Assembly (NCBI GenBank): GCA_041691315.1
Contig: JBEPUW010000009.1
Span: 41,318-105,317 of the forward strand
Direction: 5' to 3'
Source of the DNA: Poindextera sp041691315
Lineage (GTDB): Bacteria; Pseudomonadota; Alphaproteobacteria; Caulobacterales; Caulobacteraceae
Length of the DNA stretch: 64,000 bases
The position numbers and the translations under genes were made by a program. Position 1 is the first letter of the stretch; each line of letters begins with the position of its first letter. The notes under the pieces are model-generated. The model was not told where the DNA came from. It worked only from the letters and a program-made list of their open reading frames with translations, and made no database searches. Shown piece after piece: positions 48,895 to 57,383 of this stretch.

Positions 48895-51018
48895 CTATTG
48901 CCCCACCATGGTGAGCAGCGCCGTGAACATATCCTGGCTTGCGGTGATCAGGCGGGCCGAGGCGTTGTAGGCCTGCTGGTAGGTGGTCAGATTGACCAGT
49001 TCCGCGTCCAGATTGACCCCCTCGACGGAGGACAGGCGGCTGTTGGCTTCGCTCTGCACCGCCGCGGCGTTGGTGTTCGCCTGGGCGGCGGCGGCGGCCT
49101 GGTTTCCCAGCGCGCCGGCCAGTTGCGATGCGTATTGATTGACCGTCGTCGCCGTGGCGGCCATGCCGCCGGCGGCGTCGAAGTTCATCGTCGTGGTTCC
49201 GGCCCTGGCCGCCCGAGCGGCGCCGCTGCCGTCGCCGATCGCCAGCACCGGCGATCCGGCGGGCACGCCGAGATTCAAGGTGGCGAAGGCGACCTTGCCC
49301 GGATTGGCGTTGATGTCGGAGCGCACCGAATAGCTGCTGACGCGGGCGGCGCGGGTCTGGGCCCCGATGCCGAACAGCTGGCTGACCGATTCGCCGCCAT
49401 TGCTGCTCTGGGTGGTGTCCTTGACCACCGACAGGCTGACCGAGCCGGGCGTATTGGGCGTGAAGTTCAGTTGCCCCGCCGTGCCTAGGGCGAACTTGCC
49501 ATAGAGACCGACGCCGCTGGTGCTGGAGTTCAGTGCATTGACCAGGCCTTGCGCCGTGGTGTCGGCCGGCGTCGTGATGTTGACATCGGTGATCTGCGAA
49601 CCGCTCGAATTGGAGACCCGCAGGGTGAGGCTCTGGCCGGCCACAAAGCCGCTGGGATCGCCGCCGGCCAGGCCGGTCTGGTAGTTGGTGATGCCGCTGG
49701 CGCTGACCAGATTGTTCAGGCCGAAATACTGGCTGAAGCCCTGACCGTTGACCGAGGCCGACGGAGTGGTCACGTCGTCGGCGATGGAAATCCCATTGCC
49801 TGCGCCGGTCGCACTGATGCTCAGCACGCCGTTGGAGAAGCTGGCTGAGCCGGTGGCGCCCAAGGCGGTGTTCAGCGCCGAGACGAAGTTTGCGGGCGCG
49901 AAGCCGGTCGCTGCGGCGCCGTTGACGCTGATGGTGTGAGCGCTGAAGTCGATGGCGACGGTCTGCTGCAGCTGCCCGGCGGCGTTGACGATCGCCACAT
50001 TGGTCTTGCCGCTGAAGCCGGTGACGGCGGCGGTCAGGTCGACGCCGATGTTCTGCCCGGTGAGCTGGGCCGGCGGCGGAACCGCGGTCGAGGCGTTGTG
50101 CGCCTTGTTCAGCGCGTTCACCGCCTGGGTGACATATTCGCTGACCTGGTCCTCGACCGCGGGCAGCTGGGTGTTGCGTAGCGACAGCAGGCCCTGCAGC
50201 TCGCCGCTGGCCAGCTGCAAATTGGTCGCCTGGGCGCCGCCGCCGGGCTCGGTGACGGTCAGCTGGCTGGCCGCCGTCGCCGACGGCTTGTAGGCGAGCT
50301 GCGCCGCGCCGCTCAGCCCCACCAGCGGTATGCCGGCCTGGGTGGTGAGGCTGACCCCGCCGGTGGCGTTCGGTTGCGCCTTGATGTCCAGGAGCGAGCC
50401 CAGCTGGCTGATCAGCTCGGTCTGGACTTCCTGGGAATTGGTGGCGTTGGCGCCCATCGTGGTGGCGTCGGCGATGTTCTGGTTCAGCCCGGCGATCTGC
50501 GACAGCAGCTGATTGACCTGGCCGACATCGCTGTCGATTTGGCTGTCTGCCTGGGTGGACAGGCCGTTCAGCTGGCCGGCGACATTCTGCGACTGGCTCA
50601 GGAACTGGTTCAGGTCGTTGACCACCTGGATGCCCGACAGCGGCGAGGCCGGATCGTTGGAAGCGGCGTTGAAATCGGCCGAGACCTGGTTGAGCAGATT
50701 GAAATAGCTGGTCGAGGAACTCGGATCGCCGAAGAAGCTCTGCGCCTGGGTGAGCATACTTGAGATGACGCTGGCCTTGGATGAGCCGGCCGTGGCCGCC
50801 AGGCTGGCGTTCTGCAGGAACTGGTTGGCCGCCAGCGCCACGCCGCTGGCCGACACACCGCTGCCGACGCCGGCGATCGCCTGGCCGTTCAGCTGCACGA
50901 CCTTGTCGACATAGCCGGGCGTATTCAGGTTCGCGACGTTGTCGGAGACCGTGTTCAGTCCCAGCTGGGCGGCGATCATGCCGCTGGCGGCGGTCCCGGT
51001 GATCGAACTCAGGGTCAT
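48895..51018 (-). CDS. flgK: flagellar hook-associated protein FlgK
   Basis: HAP1, which joins hook to filament via FlgL; 707 residues. The N-terminal rod-type motif SSITGTAASGMIAAQLGLNTVSDNVANLNTPGYVDK has the ANxxTPGY signature. The C-terminal helix region reads LDAELVNLTTYQQAYNASARLITASQDMFTALL. The central part (about 150-600) is variable, rich in Ser/Thr/Gly and longer than in enteric FlgK (about 550), so domain D3 is enlarged. The start codon overlaps the stop of a 45-codon gene (ATGA), which suggests coupled translation. Confidence 0.94.
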   Translation of the reverse strand: MTLSSITGTAASGMIAAQLGLNTVSDNVANLNTPGYVDKVVQLNGQAIAGVGSGVSASGVALAANQFLQNASLAATAGSSKASVISSMLTQAQSFFGDPSSSTSYFNLLNQVSADFNAASNDPASPLSGIQVVNDLNQFLSQSQNVAGQLNGLSTQADSQIDSDVGQVNQLLSQIAGLNQNIADATTMGANATNSQEVQTELISQLGSLLDIKAQPNATGGVSLTTQAGIPLVGLSGAAQLAYKPSATAASQLTVTEPGGGAQATNLQLASGELQGLLSLRNTQLPAVEDQVSEYVTQAVNALNKAHNASTAVPPPAQLTGQNIGVDLTAAVTGFSGKTNVAIVNAAGQLQQTVAIDFSAHTISVNGAAATGFAPANFVSALNTALGATGSASFSNGVLSISATGAGNGISIADDVTTPSASVNGQGFSQYFGLNNLVSASGITNYQTGLAGGDPSGFVAGQSLTLRVSNSSGSQITDVNITTPADTTAQGLVNALNSSTSGVGLYGKFALGTAGQLNFTPNTPGSVSLSVVKDTTQSSNGGESVSQLFGIGAQTRAARVSSYSVRSDINANPGKVAFATLNLGVPAGSPVLAIGDGSGAARAARAGTTTMNFDAAGGMAATATTVNQYASQLAGALGNQAAAAAQANTNAAAVQSEANSRLSSVEGVNLDAELVNLTTYQQAYNASARLITASQDMFTALLTMVGQ

Positions 51019-51152
51019 CGGTCGCCGATCTTGGGACGAAGCGCCCCGGCCTGGACCCGCGAGACGGCAAGGCTGGCCGTCTCACCCGGCAGAATCTGCC
51101 GGGCGCGCGCGTACCGGCCGCTTGGGCCAGCGTTCAAACCTTTGAATCTCAT
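51015..51152 (-). CDS. small basic protein translationally coupled to flgK (unrecognised)
   Basis: A 45-codon reading frame directly before flgK. It has a near-perfect ribosome site (GGAGGA, six bases before the ATG), and its TGA overlaps the flgK ATG by four bases. The peptide begins MRFKGLNAGPSGRY and continues ARARQILPGETASLAVSRVQ, basic at both ends; no signal peptide or membrane segment. The sigma-54 promoter at 51194-51208 would place it first in the flgK-flgL transcript. I do not recognise the family. It could be a chaperone or regulator of hook-associated proteins, or simply a translation leader. Confidence 0.6.
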   Translation of the reverse strand: MRFKGLNAGPSGRYARARQILPGETASLAVSRVQAGALRPKIGDR

Positions 51153-51193
51153 GGCTTTCCTCCTCCGTGGCGGACGCATGGACAAGCTGAAGC

Positions 51194-51208
51194 GCAAGAG
51201 CCGCGCCA
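51194..51208 (-). promoter_or_regulatory. sigma-54 (-24/-12) promoter of the flgK operon
   Basis: On the minus strand the sequence is TGGCGCGGCTCTTGC: the TGG at -24 and TTGC at -12 have correct spacing to the consensus TGGCACG-N4-TTGC, with one mismatch. It lies 42 bases before the small coupled gene. Class III flagellar genes of Caulobacter are transcribed by sigma-54 with FlbD. Confidence 0.72.
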
Positions 51209-51255
51209 GCCGGCGGTCCGGCGCGGATGGCGGTCGACCTTTGCCTATCGGTGAT

Positions 51256-51270
51256 CGGCAAAAACCGCCG
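51256..51270. promoter_or_regulatory. ftr-like element, candidate FlbD binding site
   Basis: CGGCAAAAACCGCCG has inverted CGGC/GCCG ends around seven bases and resembles the ftr sites bound by FlbD in Caulobacter as I recall them. It lies between two divergent sigma-54 promoters, about 50 and 65 bases from each, where an enhancer site would be expected to serve both. The match to ftr is from memory. Confidence 0.45.
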
Positions 51271-51334
51271 TGCGCAGAGAGTCGCCGCCGGGTACTCGTG
51301 GTAAATTCCGCTTTAGTTTCAAAGAATTCCAGCG

Positions 51335-51350
51335 TGGCGCGGCCATTGCT
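51335..51350 (+). promoter_or_regulatory. sigma-54 (-24/-12) promoter of the fliK-flgD-flgE operon
   Basis: TGGCGCGGCCATTGCT matches TGGCACG-N4-TTGC(A/T) with one mismatch, the same A-to-G change as in the divergent promoter. It lies 76 bases before the fliK ATG. The rest of the 273-base gap holds the partner promoter and the ftr-like site. Confidence 0.75.
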
Positions 51351-51425
51351 TGAGACCATCGGAATGTACCCGGCGCAGCATGCGCTCCCGTCCTCGCCGC
51401 ATTTTGAAGGTCCGCCAGGCCGAGC

Positions 51426-52973
51426 ATGCAAGCCGCCGCGCTTTCCGTATCCGTATCCAAGGCCTCCGCCGGCGCCGCCCACGGAACCCCTTCGCTCGAC
51501 CCGACCAAATCCGATGACATCGCGACCGGCGCCGACGCCTTCGCCCAGGCCCTGGCGGGCCTGATGGGCGTCACGGCGGCCCCGACCCCCGCAACCCCGG
51601 GGGCGACCACCAGCGCCGCCACGACCCAGGCCGTCGCGCCGGCGCCGAGCGCCGCCTTCGCCGCCAGCCTGCCGGCGCCGAGCCCCCTGCTCGCCACAGA
51701 CGACATTACCCAGCCACTGCAAGCCGCACCGCCGTCCGCGGCGGCGCCGCCGCAGCCCGCGGCGAGCCCACCGCTGACCGCCGCCGCCGCCGAGGCGATC
51801 GCCGCGCTGACGCCGACACCGCCCACCCCGCTTGCCGCGCCGCCGGCCGCAGCGACCCCGGTCGCCGCGCCGACCCCGGCCCCGGCGAGCGCTCAAACCG
51901 CCGCCGCGCCGACGCTCAGCCTCCAGGGCGACCCCCCCTTGGCGTTCAGCGCGCTGAATTTCACCGTCACGCTCTCCGCCTCGACGCCCGCGGCGACGTC
52001 GGCTGTCGCGGTTCCCGTCGCGTCTGTTCAGGTCGCCACCAGCCCGGCCCCGACAACATCCCGCGCGATGACGGCGACCGCGCAACCTCAGGCCACGCCG
52101 ATCCCGGCGATCCAGCCGGCGCCCGCCCAGGTCGCCCCGCAACCGCAACCGCCGCCGGGCGACGATACGCTTGCCATGCCGGTCGCCGCCCTGCCCCTCA
52201 CCGCCGCCGAGACGGCCGCGGCGCTGCCGACCTCGGCCACCGCCTCCGTCAAGCCGTTGGCGAGCGTCTCGACCAAGGTCCTCGCCAAGACCGATGCGGC
52301 CTCGGCCAGCGGCGGCGGCGGGTCGACCCCGCCGGCTAATCCGCCGACGACGGCCAACGCCGTCCCCGCGGCCGCTCCCGTGATCGCTCAAACGGCAGAC
52401 CGAAACGCCAAGGCCGGCTCCGACCCATCCGCTCAGGCGCCCGAGACCCCGCCTGTGCCGAACGGCGCCGACAATGCCGGCCTGAGCGGTCTGGCGGCGG
52501 CGCCGGTCGCCCAGCAAGCCATCGTTCAGACCCCCGCCGCGCTCGCCGCCGCCAATGGCCCGGCAATCGTCAGCCAGATTGCCACCCAGGTGGCCAAGAG
52601 CGTCGACGGCAAGTCGACCCGCTTCGACATCAGCCTCGATCCGGCCGGCCTCGGCCACGTCAACGTCAAGGTCGAGATCGGCGCCCAGGGCCAGATCACC
52701 GCCCAGCTATCCTTCGACAACGCCCACACCGCCGCCGAGGCCAAGAGCCAGGCCGGCCAGCTGCAGCAGGCGCTGGAGCAGGCCGGCTTCAACATCGCCC
52801 AGGGCGGTTTGAGCTTCGACGTCGGCGGCCAGGGCGCGGGTTCCGCCGGCCAGCAGGGCTCGGCCCCGCAAGCGCTCGCGACGACGGTCCACGACCTCAG
52901 CTCAACCAACCCGACGGCCGCCGCCGCGACCGTCTCGTCACGCCCCGCCTCGGGCGTGGACATCACGATTTAG
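51426..52973 (+). CDS. fliK: flagellar hook-length control protein FliK
   Basis: Secreted ruler that sets hook length and switches export specificity; 515 residues. Residues about 25-380 are very rich in Ala, Pro and Thr, the disordered ruler part. The C-terminal Flg_hook domain is clear: STRFDISLDPAGLGHVNVKVEIGAQGQITAQLSFDNAHTAAEAKSQAGQLQQALEQAGFN. It is the first gene of the operon with flgD (11 bases on) and flgE. The start at 51426 is the first ATG after the sigma-54 promoter in this frame. Assigned from the C-terminal domain and context. Confidence 0.9.
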   Translation: MQAAALSVSVSKASAGAAHGTPSLDPTKSDDIATGADAFAQALAGLMGVTAAPTPATPGATTSAATTQAVAPAPSAAFAASLPAPSPLLATDDITQPLQAAPPSAAAPPQPAASPPLTAAAAEAIAALTPTPPTPLAAPPAAATPVAAPTPAPASAQTAAAPTLSLQGDPPLAFSALNFTVTLSASTPAATSAVAVPVASVQVATSPAPTTSRAMTATAQPQATPIPAIQPAPAQVAPQPQPPPGDDTLAMPVAALPLTAAETAAALPTSATASVKPLASVSTKVLAKTDAASASGGGGSTPPANPPTTANAVPAAAPVIAQTADRNAKAGSDPSAQAPETPPVPNGADNAGLSGLAAAPVAQQAIVQTPAALAAANGPAIVSQIATQVAKSVDGKSTRFDISLDPAGLGHVNVKVEIGAQGQITAQLSFDNAHTAAEAKSQAGQLQQALEQAGFNIAQGGLSFDVGGQGAGSAGQQGSAPQALATTVHDLSSTNPTAAAATVSSRPASGVDITI

Positions 52974-52984
52974 GACGCGCCCGG

Positions 52985-53662
52985 ATGACCGTTTCAGCCC
53001 CGACGACCACGCCACCGACCACCTCGACGGGCGCGACCACCAGCGCCGCCAACAACGGCCTGGCCCAGCTGGCCAACAACTATCAGACCTTCCTGTCGCT
53101 GCTCACCACCCAGCTGAAGAACCAGGATCCGCTGTCGCCGCTCGACACCAACCAGTTCACTCAGCAGCTCACCCAGATGACCGGCGTCGAACAGCAGCTC
53201 TTGTCCAACCAGCTGCTTCAGCAACTGGTCAGTCAGAGCCAGGGCGGCGGTCTGACCGGCGCGGTTGGCCTGATCGGCAAGACGGTGAACGCCACCGACA
53301 CCACCGCCACCCTGCAGAACGGCACCGCCACCTGGCAGTTCAGCACCGCCAGCCAGCCCTCCAGCATCAACGCCACCGTCACCGACTCCAGCGGCAACGT
53401 CATCTGGACCGGCGGCCTGACCCCCAACGGCGCTGGCGCCCAGGCCTTCACCTGGAACGGCATGAACCAGGCCGGCGTGCAGCAGTCCAACGGCGGCACG
53501 TACAGCCTGGCGATCAACGCCACCGACGCCAGCGGCGCTACCGTCCCGGTCAGCACCCAGATCACCGGCACGGCGAGCGCGGTCCAGCAGGTCAACGGCA
53601 CGACCATGGTCACCGTCAATGGCGTCCAGGTGCCCCTGAGTTCGGTAACCAGCGTGAACTAA
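52985..53662 (+). CDS. flgD: flagellar hook capping protein FlgD
   Basis: Scaffold that caps the growing hook and is lost when it is complete; 225 residues. The N-terminal block LANNYQTFLSLLTTQLKNQDPLSPLDTNQFTQQLTQMTGVEQQLLSNQLLQQLV is the FlgD signature. The C-terminal half has the Tudor- and FnIII-like FLGD domains with VIWTGGLTPNGAGAQAFTWNGMNQAG. It sits between the length-control and hook genes, as in other Caulobacterales. Confidence 0.95.
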   Translation: MTVSAPTTTPPTTSTGATTSAANNGLAQLANNYQTFLSLLTTQLKNQDPLSPLDTNQFTQQLTQMTGVEQQLLSNQLLQQLVSQSQGGGLTGAVGLIGKTVNATDTTATLQNGTATWQFSTASQPSSINATVTDSSGNVIWTGGLTPNGAGAQAFTWNGMNQAGVQQSNGGTYSLAINATDASGATVPVSTQITGTASAVQQVNGTTMVTVNGVQVPLSSVTSVN

Positions 53663-53735
53663 CGCCCCGCCCCCTTCCAACGACCCCGAGCGCTAGCGCG
53701 CCGGGTTCTTCGAATTTGCAGAGGATCTCCACACC

Positions 53736-55175
53736 ATGAGCATCAACAGCGCATTGACCGCCGGGGCCTCCGGGCTGCAGGCCGAATCTTCGGCCCTGGC
53801 GGCGATCTCCAACGACATCGCCAACGTCAACACCGTTGGCTACAAGGGCACCCAGGTCGATTTCCAGGCCCTGGTCACCGCCTCCAGCGGCGGGGCCTAT
53901 TCGGCCGGCGGCGTCACCACCACGACGCAGCAACTGGTCACCAAACAGGGGTCGACCACCCAGACCTCGTCGCCGACCGACCTGGCGATCACCGGCCAGG
54001 GCATGTTCGTGGTCTCGACCCAGCCGACCGCCGTCGGCGGCGACGCCCAGGCCGAGTTCACCCGCGCCGGGTCGTTCAGCCCCGACGCCAACGGCTTTTT
54101 GAAGAACACCGCCGGCCTCTATCTGCTCGGCTGGCCGGCCAACAGCCAGGGCAAGGTCAACACCAGCAATACCAGCATCAACAGCCTGACGCCGATCAAC
54201 GTCACCTCTGTGGCCGGCCAAGTCTCCGCGACCACCGCGGTCAGCGTCAACGGCAACATCAACGCCAGCCAGGCGGTTACACCGCAGGCCGCGGCCGCGG
54301 GGGCCTCGCCGGTCGGCGCCGGCGCCTATAACGCGCTTTCCAACAGCATGACCGCCTATGATCCGACGGCCGGCACGGGCGTGCAGCCCGACTTCACCAT
54401 CCCGATCCCGGTCTCGGACTCGCTGGGCGGCTCGCACACCGTGCAGCTGGACCTGCTCAAGAGCAGCACCCCCAACCAGTGGTACGCGGAAATCCAGGCC
54501 GTGCCGAAGAGCGACGTGGTCTCCGGCTCCGGCCTCGCCGCCGGCCAGATCGCCACGGGCATTGTCGCTTTCAATTCCGACGGCAGCCTCGACATGTCGA
54601 AGACCACCATCTTCGGCACGCCGGCCAACCCGACCTTCAGCATCGGCGCCTCCAACGCCGCGGCGCCGGGCGCGACCGGGGTGAACTGGGCCCCGAACCT
54701 GGGGGTCGCGGCGCAGCAGATCACCATCGGCATCGGCGGCACGACCGGTTCGGGCGCGCTCACCCAGGCCGTCAGCCCCTCGGTGGTCTCCTCGATCAAC
54801 ACCAACGGCACGCCCTTCGGCAGCCTGAGCGCCATCTCGATCGGCCAGAACGGCATGGTCACGGCCACCTTCAACAACGGCACCACGCGGCAGATCGCCC
54901 AGGTGGCGCTGGCCACCTTCCCGAACGTCGACGGCCTGACGGCGGTCAATGGCGACGCCTACCTGGCCTCGCAGGACGCCGGCGAGTTCAGCCTGAAGAC
55001 GGCGGGCACCGGCGGCTCCGGCATCCTCTCCTCCTCGACGTTGGAGACCTCCACGGTCGACCTATCCTCGGAGTTTACCAATCTAATCATCGCTCAACAG
55101 GCCTACGACGCCTCGTCCAAAGTCATCACCACCGCCGATCATATGACTCAATCATTACTACAAGTGATTCAATAG
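53736..55175 (+). CDS. flgE: flagellar hook protein FlgE
   Basis: Main hook subunit, 479 residues. The N-terminal INSALTAGASGLQAESSALAAISNDIANVNTVGYKGTQVDFQ carries the rod/hook motif ANVNTVGYK. The central domains D1-D2 contain FTRAGSFSPDANGFL and the conserved FNSDGSLD. The C-terminal helix block reads STVDLSSEFTNLIIAQQAYDASSKVITTADHMTQSLLQ. A 73-base gap separates it from flgD; no separate sigma-54 promoter was seen there. It is followed by the AT-richer sciP promoter region. Confidence 0.95.
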   Translation: MSINSALTAGASGLQAESSALAAISNDIANVNTVGYKGTQVDFQALVTASSGGAYSAGGVTTTTQQLVTKQGSTTQTSSPTDLAITGQGMFVVSTQPTAVGGDAQAEFTRAGSFSPDANGFLKNTAGLYLLGWPANSQGKVNTSNTSINSLTPINVTSVAGQVSATTAVSVNGNINASQAVTPQAAAAGASPVGAGAYNALSNSMTAYDPTAGTGVQPDFTIPIPVSDSLGGSHTVQLDLLKSSTPNQWYAEIQAVPKSDVVSGSGLAAGQIATGIVAFNSDGSLDMSKTTIFGTPANPTFSIGASNAAAPGATGVNWAPNLGVAAQQITIGIGGTTGSGALTQAVSPSVVSSINTNGTPFGSLSAISIGQNGMVTATFNNGTTRQIAQVALATFPNVDGLTAVNGDAYLASQDAGEFSLKTAGTGGSGILSSSTLETSTVDLSSEFTNLIIAQQAYDASSKVITTADHMTQSLLQVIQ

Positions 55176-55258
55176 CAGGAATGAATACTCTTTAACGAAA
55201 TGATCATCCTTTGCGACAGCGGGAGGCGGCATGATTAGTTGTTTTTTTACTATCACAG

Positions 55259-55273
55259 TTAAGCGGCTGTTAT
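55259..55273 (+). promoter_or_regulatory. CtrA-type box upstream of sciP
   Basis: TTAA-N7-TTAT (TTAA 55259-55262, TTAT 55270-55273) matches the CtrA consensus TTAA-N7-TTAA with one mismatch and lies 54 bases before sciP. In Caulobacter sciP is activated by CtrA and SciP then inhibits CtrA-driven genes. The AT-rich run before it (55241-55250) may be part of the promoter or end the hook operon. Confidence 0.55.
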
Positions 55274-55326
55274 GTCCGCACGCCTATGGTCCGGCCCAGC
55301 AGTGATGGTGGGAAAGGCGTAAAGCC

Positions 55327-55608
55327 ATGTTGCAACAGCAACGCCTCAACAGCAAAGGTGAGAAGTACGTGATCGGTCCGACCGGCGCGCCCCTCACCTT
55401 GTCGGACCTTCCGCCGGGGGACACCCAGCGTTGGGTGATCCGTCGCAAGGCCGAGGTGGTCGCGGCGGTGCACGGCGGGCTGTTGTCGCTCGACGAGGCA
55501 TGCAGCCGGTATTCCTTGACCAGCGAGGAGTTTCTCGGCTGGCAGAAATCGATTGAACGTCATGGTCTGGCCGGGCTGAGAACCACCCGGCTGCAGCAAT
55601 ATCGATAG
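55327..55608 (+). CDS. sciP: SciP, small CtrA inhibitory protein (DUF1153)
   Basis: Cell-cycle regulator of 93 residues that binds CtrA, or DNA near it, and blocks recruitment of RNA polymerase at CtrA-dependent genes, among them flagellar ones. The conserved DUF1153 block is nearly complete: RWVIRRKAEVVAAVHGGLLSLDEACSRYSLTSEEFLGWQKSIERHGLAGLRTTRLQQYR, with a predicted helix-turn-helix in the middle. It lies between hook and basal-body operons as in C. crescentus. A CtrA-type box is directly upstream. Confidence 0.95.
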   Translation: MLQQQRLNSKGEKYVIGPTGAPLTLSDLPPGDTQRWVIRRKAEVVAAVHGGLLSLDEACSRYSLTSEEFLGWQKSIERHGLAGLRTTRLQQYR

Positions 55609-55637
55609 CTGACAAAGCTTAGCCGAAGCGCACAAGC

Positions 55638-55653
55638 TTAAACCCGCGTTTAC
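55638..55653 (+). promoter_or_regulatory. CtrA-type box upstream of fliF
   Basis: TTAA (55638-55641), seven bases, then TTTAC (55649-55653): one mismatch to TTAA-N7-TTAAC. It is about 70-85 bases before the fliF start. The fliF operon of Caulobacter is a class II unit activated by CtrA and repressed by FlbD, so this fits; binding has not been shown here. Confidence 0.5.
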
Positions 55654-55721
55654 CAAGCGCTGGGTAAATCCTGCCTACCAAGGACGCATCGCGCCCATGG
55701 TTTCGCGGGAAGGGCGTCGGC

Positions 55722-57383
55722 TTGGAGTCATTCTTCAACGGTCTGCAACGCTTCGGGATCGGCCGGCTGACGGCGATCCTGGGCGTTTCCGCTGGCGTCG
55801 CCGCGGTGCTGGTGGCGCTTCTGCTGCGCGTCGGCGGCCAGCCCGAAGCTTTGCTCTATGCCAATCTGGACCTGAAGGAGGCCTCCTCCATTAGCCAGGC
55901 CCTGGATCAGGCCGGCATCAAATATGAGGCCAAGGGCGACGGCTCGACCATCATGGTGGCGCGCGACAAGGTCGCCTCCACCCGACTGATGCTGTCGTCC
56001 AAGGGGCTGCCAACCTCCGGCTCGGTCGGCTACGAGATCTTCGACAATCAAAGCGCGCTCGGCCAGACCGATTTCGTGCAGAACCTCAACCGCCAGCGCG
56101 CGCTGGAGGGGGAACTCGCCCGCACCATCCGCTCGCTGGACGGCGTCACCTTCGCCCGCGTGCAGCTGGTCTTGCCAAAGCGGCAGTTGTTCGAGGACGA
56201 GGCGGAGGCGCCGACCGCCTCGGTGGTGATCGGCGTCCAGGGCCGCGAGCCCTCCGCCGATCAGGTGCGGGCGCTGCAAAACCTAGTCGCCGGCGCCGTG
56301 CCCAACCTGAAGCCCGACCACGTCACCATCGTCGACCAGAACGCCAAGCTGCTTGGGGGCGGCGACGGCGAAGGCGCCGCCGGCCAGGTCGCCGACGATC
56401 AGCGCACCGCGGCCGAGGACCGCATCCGCAAGCAGGTCAAGGAACTGGTCGAGGGCGTCGTCGGCCCCGGCCGCGCCCGGGTTCAGGTCACCGCCGACCT
56501 GGACATGAGCCAGGTCACCACCCAGGAGGAAAAGTTCGATCCCGACGGCCAGGTGGTGCGCTCGACCCAGACCGTGGAAGAGACCGCCAAGCAGAACCAG
56601 CCGGACGGCTCCACCGCAGCCTCGGCCTCGGCCAATGTGCCGGGCACGCCCGGCGCGCCGACGGCGGCGAACAACAACAGCTCCGACAGCGGCCGGACCG
56701 AGGAAACCACCAACTACGAGATCACCAAGACCACCAAGACCACCATCGATGCGCCGGGTTCGATGAAGAAGCTGTCGATCGCGGTCGCCGTCGACGGGAC
56801 CACCGCGCCCGGCGCCCACGGCAAACCCGGCGCCTACACGCCAAGATCCGCCGCGGAGATGCAGCATATCGAGCAGCTGGTCCGCTCGGCGGTCGGCTAC
56901 GACGCCAGCCGCGGCGACCAGGTCAGCGTGATCAACGTCCGCTTCGACAACGCCATCGCCGACGATGTGGCGGCGTCTTCGGGCTCGCGCCTGTTCGATT
57001 TCGATAAGAACGACCTGATGCGCGGCGGCGAGCTTCTGGTGCTGGCGGTGGTCGCCGGCATGATCATCTTCTTCGTGGTGCGGCCGCTGCTGGCCACGGC
57101 CGGCGGCGGCGGCGCGCCGATCAGCTTCGCCGGCCTGCGCGCCCTGCCGGGCGGCGGCGGCGATGGCGGCGGCGGCGGCGTGGCGCAGATCGGCCAGGAC
57201 CCGCAGCCAGCCCAGTCGCTCGCCCTGCCCGGCCCGCAACCGGCCGAGATCGAACAGCGCATCGACATGGCCAAGATCGAGGGCCAGGTGAAGATGTCGT
57301 CGGTCAAGAGCGTCGCCGAATTCGTCCAGAAGCACCCGGAGGAGTCCGTCTCCATCCTCCGCGGCTGGCTGCATGAAGCATGA
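55722..57383 (+). CDS. fliF: flagellar MS-ring protein FliF
   Basis: Builds the membrane ring at the base of the flagellum; 553 residues. TTG start at 55722 after a GGGAAGGG site; the protein then aligns from ESFFNGLQRFGIG. There are two membrane segments (about 17-37 and 432-455). Ring-building motifs EALLYANLDLKEASSISQALDQAGIKYE and GYEIFDNQSALGQTDFVQNLNRQRALEGELARTI lie between. The C-terminal tail (VKSVAEFVQKHPEESVSILRGWLHE) binds FliG. Its stop overlaps the fliG start (ATGA). It is the first gene of a six-component operon. Confidence 0.96.
   Translation: MESFFNGLQRFGIGRLTAILGVSAGVAAVLVALLLRVGGQPEALLYANLDLKEASSISQALDQAGIKYEAKGDGSTIMVARDKVASTRLMLSSKGLPTSGSVGYEIFDNQSALGQTDFVQNLNRQRALEGELARTIRSLDGVTFARVQLVLPKRQLFEDEAEAPTASVVIGVQGREPSADQVRALQNLVAGAVPNLKPDHVTIVDQNAKLLGGGDGEGAAGQVADDQRTAAEDRIRKQVKELVEGVVGPGRARVQVTADLDMSQVTTQEEKFDPDGQVVRSTQTVEETAKQNQPDGSTAASASANVPGTPGAPTAANNNSSDSGRTEETTNYEITKTTKTTIDAPGSMKKLSIAVAVDGTTAPGAHGKPGAYTPRSAAEMQHIEQLVRSAVGYDASRGDQVSVINVRFDNAIADDVAASSGSRLFDFDKNDLMRGGELLVLAVVAGMIIFFVVRPLLATAGGGGAPISFAGLRALPGGGGDGGGGGVAQIGQDPQPAQSLALPGPQPAEIEQRIDMAKIEGQVKMSSVKSVAEFVQKHPEESVSILRGWLHEA

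Noticed and set aside
48512..51085. Long minus-strand open frame in another phase over flgK
   Set aside because: Arg/Gln-rich translation with no family resemblance; flgK in the correct frame explains the region fully.
51031..51564. Plus-strand frame across the flgK-fliK gap
   Set aside because: It overlaps sigma-54 promoters and the start of fliK in another frame, and its translation is Arg/Pro-rich without a domain.
53663..53735. Possible separate sigma-54 promoter before flgE
   Set aside because: GG and GC dinucleotides are present, but not with the required 10-base spacing.
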